A DNA stretch of 10,063 nt. Source: Thermoplasmata archaeon. GTDB lineage: Archaea; Thermoplasmatota; Thermoplasmata; Halarchaeoplasmatales; Halarchaeoplasmataceae. Shown one piece after another: positions 7,781 to 10,063 of the stretch. The notes below the pieces were generated by a model that was not told where the DNA came from, did not search any database, and saw only the letters and a list, made by a program, of their open reading frames with translations. A program made the translations under genes and the position numbers. The stretch is from positions 1-10,063 of the forward strand of contig JAFDTP010000064.1 in the NCBI GenBank assembly GCA_019594195.1. Reading direction: 5' to 3'. Position 1 is the first letter of the stretch; every line of letters begins with the position of its first letter.

Positions 7781-7872
7781 TTTTGTGGAGAGATGTCTTT
7801 TGAAATTTTCTACTATCAGTGCTAAAATCAATCTAAAAATCAGATTTATAACCATACCTAAAACTACCTAAC

Positions 7873-7881
7873 TTATATATA
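7873..7881 (+). promoter_or_regulatory. TATA box of the EB_dh-like surface protein gene
   Basis: TTATATATA should place transcription start near 7903, with a leader of about 27 nt that includes GGAGG at 7917-7921. Another A/T tract (TTTTTTATAA, 7887-7896) lies too close to the ribosome binding site to be the main element. The two divergent promoters lie about 100 bp apart in a gap of roughly 210 bp, so shared regulation is feasible, but I see no convincing operator palindrome. Confidence 0.5.
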
Positions 7882-7916
7882 CGATATTTTTTATAACAAT
7901 GAAATAGAGTAGTCAT

Positions 7917-7921
7917 GGAGG
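7917..7921 (+). promoter_or_regulatory. Shine-Dalgarno site deciding the start at 7930
   Basis: GGAGG lies 8 nt before ATG 7930. It overlaps the first codons of the alternative in-frame ATG at 7915, which has no ribosome binding site of its own. Confidence 0.65.
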
Positions 7922-7929
7922 AAAAAGTG

Positions 7930-10059
7930 ATGCGTTGGAAGAAAGTGGGTGTTGTGTTAGTTGGGATCGTTTTATTGATAGCTGCTTTTGTGGTCGTGGG
8001 TAACACGAATAATTTACCAGCCTCCACGGGAGAAACAGATGATATGCCATATGATGTTCCAGATGAAAGTACTAGAGACATGGATTTTCAGATCGCCCAT
8101 AATAATGAAGAGATTTTCATGAGGTTTGAATGGGACCGAGAAGATCCAGATTGGTACCACCAATATTTTGTTTACGAGGACGGAGAATGGACAAGATTGG
8201 ATGAGTTTTATGAAGACAGACTGAGTATTTTGCTCGATGATGGCAGCGTCCAGGGATTCGAAGGCTGGGGCGGTTGGATAACCGCTCACGAGGGGATGAG
8301 AGACATGTTCGAATTACCGGGAGAAGAAGTAGAAGAAGGGATCGGTGAAGGTGATCTGAGGAAGTATATCCCGCAGTCAAGAGAGGGCGATGAATGGTGG
8401 GAAGCGCCCTGGGACGAAGTCGTCTCAGAGGAAGAAATAGAGGATATGTACGATGAAAAGGAGTTCTTGGATCTCTGGCACGTTAGAACCCATAGAAGTG
8501 TACCGATAAGAGAAGGAGATTCTCAACACGTTATTGATTATCGAAGAGGCGATAATGGAACAGGACCGTTTAGAACTAGAGACCTAGGTGAAGACGATAT
8601 GGGTGATCAGCCGGATTACATGTACGATACTGACATCGTTGAAGATGGGGCCATAGATGTAGAAGATTTGCGGGAGCAGAATTTACCGCAAGATCAGTTC
8701 TTCGACGAATACTACGATGAGGATGAACACGAATGGACCCACCCTGAAGATCCTTTCTACATACATGAAGATTGGTTAGAAGATTTTGACGAAGACGTTG
8801 CCGAATGGGAAGGCGCGGTGATACCGAGGAGGATACTTCAGGAAACTGAAGGAAGTAGAGGTGTACTTGAATCCAACGCTTGGCATGAGGATACTACATG
8901 GACGGCAGAGATCAGTCGTGAATTAGATACTGATTACGAAGACGATAACGTTATCGGAGAGGACGTCGACAATAGCATCGCCTTTGGAATTCATGATTCC
9001 GCGGGAACCAGATTCCACTTCACGTCGTTCCCATATAATCTTGAGCTTGGTGATGAATTTGAAGTGATCGAAGAGGAAGGCGAAGCCACTATAGTTTCTG
9101 AATATCTAGGTGAAGGAGAAGAACCCGATTGGGATGAAGATGATTGGGACGAGGAGATTGGTGACGGTGAAGAAACCATCACACTTCCGTATCCTGGTTT
9201 GACTAGTTGGCAGTGGGTAACCGGTCATCTACAGGCGTTAGGCCATGATTTAGCAGAAGATTCGTTATGGGATGCTTTCCCTGGCCCACACGGCCCAGAA
9301 CAATTGGGTGAATTAGCATACGAGATGGAAGAAAAATATTGGGAGACTGACGTAGAAGTAGAAAATCTTCAAGTCAATGGTCAATCTGAAGATGCTGTAG
9401 TGGACGTCGACGAGGAGGTCGAAATCACTGCAGAAGCTGACTTTCCAATGAACATCCCTAAACCCATCGAACTCAGAGTAGAGGACGAAGCCGGAGATGA
9501 AGTACATTCCTGGATTCATGACATTAGAGGGGAAGACGAAATAGAACGATCACATGTTCACGGCGATGTTTGGGATGTAGGAGAATATACCGTAATACTA
9601 GGAGACGAAGAAGTTTCGGTCAGTGTAGAGGAAGATCCGGACTTACCAGACATAATTGTCGAAGATCTCACGGTCAATGGTGAACCTGATGAAGTACAGA
9701 TAGACCTCGATGAAGAAGTGGAGATCACAGCTACGGTAACCAATGAGGGAGACGCCGCCGCGACAGTAGACTTGATAGTGGAAGGAGCAGACGACGAAGA
9801 AGGCCACTTTGGTCATACACTAGAACTTGGTCCGGGAGATTCTGATGATATAGAATGGATAATGGAAGAACACGATACGTGGGACGAAGGAGATTATACG
9901 ATACGCTTAGGAGAGGAATCAGTAGAGGTGACAGTCGGAGAAGATCTAGTGGATGACGAGGTGGACTGGGACGAGATGCGGATCATAATCGGATTGATAA
10001 TAGCCGCGTTCGTGATCGGAATCGGTGTCGGTGTAATTTGGAGTAAAAAAGGCTATTAA
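7930..10059 (+). CDS. Membrane-anchored EB_dh-like heme-binding protein with two CARDB-like repeats
   Basis: The protein has 709 residues from ATG 7930 (MRWKK), followed by a hydrophobic export segment (about 6-24). Residues about 40-375 resemble the heme-b-binding gamma subunit family of ethylbenzene/DMSO-reductase-type dehydrogenases (EB_dh). Matching features are IAHNNEEIFMRFEW, then DRLSILLDDGS, DLWHVRTHRSVPI (181-193), RGDNGTGPF, WTAEISREL and IHDSAGTRFHFTSFP. No cysteine occurs anywhere, so heme c attachment is excluded and any heme would be b-type. I cannot assign the axial ligands. An acidic linker and a Trp/His-rich helical segment (about 419-471) follow, then two 100-residue CARDB-like beta domains (475-574, 575-674), then a membrane helix (683-705) with a short SKKGY cytosolic tail. 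It is very acidic. It stands divergent to rnfD, suggesting an outward-facing electron-transfer partner, although no molybdopterin partner subunit is in the window. Confidence 0.8.
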   Translation: MRWKKVGVVLVGIVLLIAAFVVVGNTNNLPASTGETDDMPYDVPDESTRDMDFQIAHNNEEIFMRFEWDREDPDWYHQYFVYEDGEWTRLDEFYEDRLSILLDDGSVQGFEGWGGWITAHEGMRDMFELPGEEVEEGIGEGDLRKYIPQSREGDEWWEAPWDEVVSEEEIEDMYDEKEFLDLWHVRTHRSVPIREGDSQHVIDYRRGDNGTGPFRTRDLGEDDMGDQPDYMYDTDIVEDGAIDVEDLREQNLPQDQFFDEYYDEDEHEWTHPEDPFYIHEDWLEDFDEDVAEWEGAVIPRRILQETEGSRGVLESNAWHEDTTWTAEISRELDTDYEDDNVIGEDVDNSIAFGIHDSAGTRFHFTSFPYNLELGDEFEVIEEEGEATIVSEYLGEGEEPDWDEDDWDEEIGDGEETITLPYPGLTSWQWVTGHLQALGHDLAEDSLWDAFPGPHGPEQLGELAYEMEEKYWETDVEVENLQVNGQSEDAVVDVDEEVEITAEADFPMNIPKPIELRVEDEAGDEVHSWIHDIRGEDEIERSHVHGDVWDVGEYTVILGDEEVSVSVEEDPDLPDIIVEDLTVNGEPDEVQIDLDEEVEITATVTNEGDAAATVDLIVEGADDEEGHFGHTLELGPGDSDDIEWIMEEHDTWDEGDYTIRLGEESVEVTVGEDLVDDEVDWDEMRIIIGLIIAAFVIGIGVGVIWSKKGY
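9352..9951 (+). repeat. Tandem pair of 300 bp CARDB-domain-coding repeats
   Basis: Two in-frame units with a period of exactly 300 bp (9352-9651 and 9652-9951) each encode a CARDB-like domain. The same landmarks occur in both: ENLQVNG/EDLTVNG, VDEEVEITA/LDEEVEITA and GEYTVILGDE/GDYTIRLGEE. The protein similarity is clear while the DNA has drifted, so this is an old internal duplication. Confidence 0.7.
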
Positions 10060-10063
10060 AACC

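Noticed and set aside
7833..8081. Small - strand open frame across the divergent promoter region
   Set aside because: It overlaps the TATA box, ribosome binding site and signal-peptide coding part of the 7930 gene and shows no start signals.
7930..10059. Multiheme cytochrome c
   Set aside because: The protein has no cysteine, so no CxxCH heme c site is possible.

Overview
The window looks like chromosomal DNA from an uncultivated archaeon, probably a euryarchaeote that lives in salty or anoxic water. The reasons are short A/T-rich TATA-like elements at the expected distance from starts, GGAGG-type ribosome binding sites, heavy use of AGA/AGG and ATA codons, and very acidic exported proteins. 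Some Thermoplasmatota-like or halophilic methanogen-related lineages would fit, but the phylum cannot be settled from the sequence alone. Every base lies in or near a gene. The largest gene-free stretch is the roughly 210 bp divergent promoter region at 7721-7929, and no RNA gene, CRISPR array, insertion sequence or integrase was seen.

Region 1 (1-2471, + strand) holds the 3' end of one gene and a complete second gene that overlaps or abuts it. Both encode acidic, beta-rich, probably exported proteins of unknown function. The second has a signal peptide, a PKD-like domain and, unusually, a cysteine knuckle (CxxC, then CxC) near its C-terminus. Region 2 (2497-3834/3855, - strand) is convergent to it and encodes a COG2509-type FAD-dependent dehydrogenase.

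Region 3 (3992-7720, - strand) is a compact three-gene operon transcribed rnfD, rnfC, rnfC. It encodes the flavin-carrying membrane subunit RnfD (NqrB family) and two tandem paralogous RnfC subunits, each with two [4Fe-4S] motifs. The operon begins at rnfD with its own promoter region. No rnfA, rnfB, rnfE or rnfG is present in the window, so this is either a split Rnf locus or a reduced Rnf-derived module.

Region 4 (7930-10059, + strand) is divergent from rnfD. It encodes a large surface-exposed protein with an N-terminal hydrophobic export segment, a domain resembling the heme-b-binding ethylbenzene dehydrogenase gamma-subunit family (EB_dh), an acidic linker, two 100-residue CARDB-like repeats and a C-terminal membrane anchor.

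The most interesting reading is that regions 3 and 4 together form an electron-transfer module. In it, cytosolic RnfC-type flavin/iron-sulfur subunits feed a membrane RnfD, with a b-type heme protein outside the cell, loosely analogous to the cytochrome c that accompanies Rnf in Methanosarcina. This is inference from gene arrangement and domain recognition and has no direct evidence.
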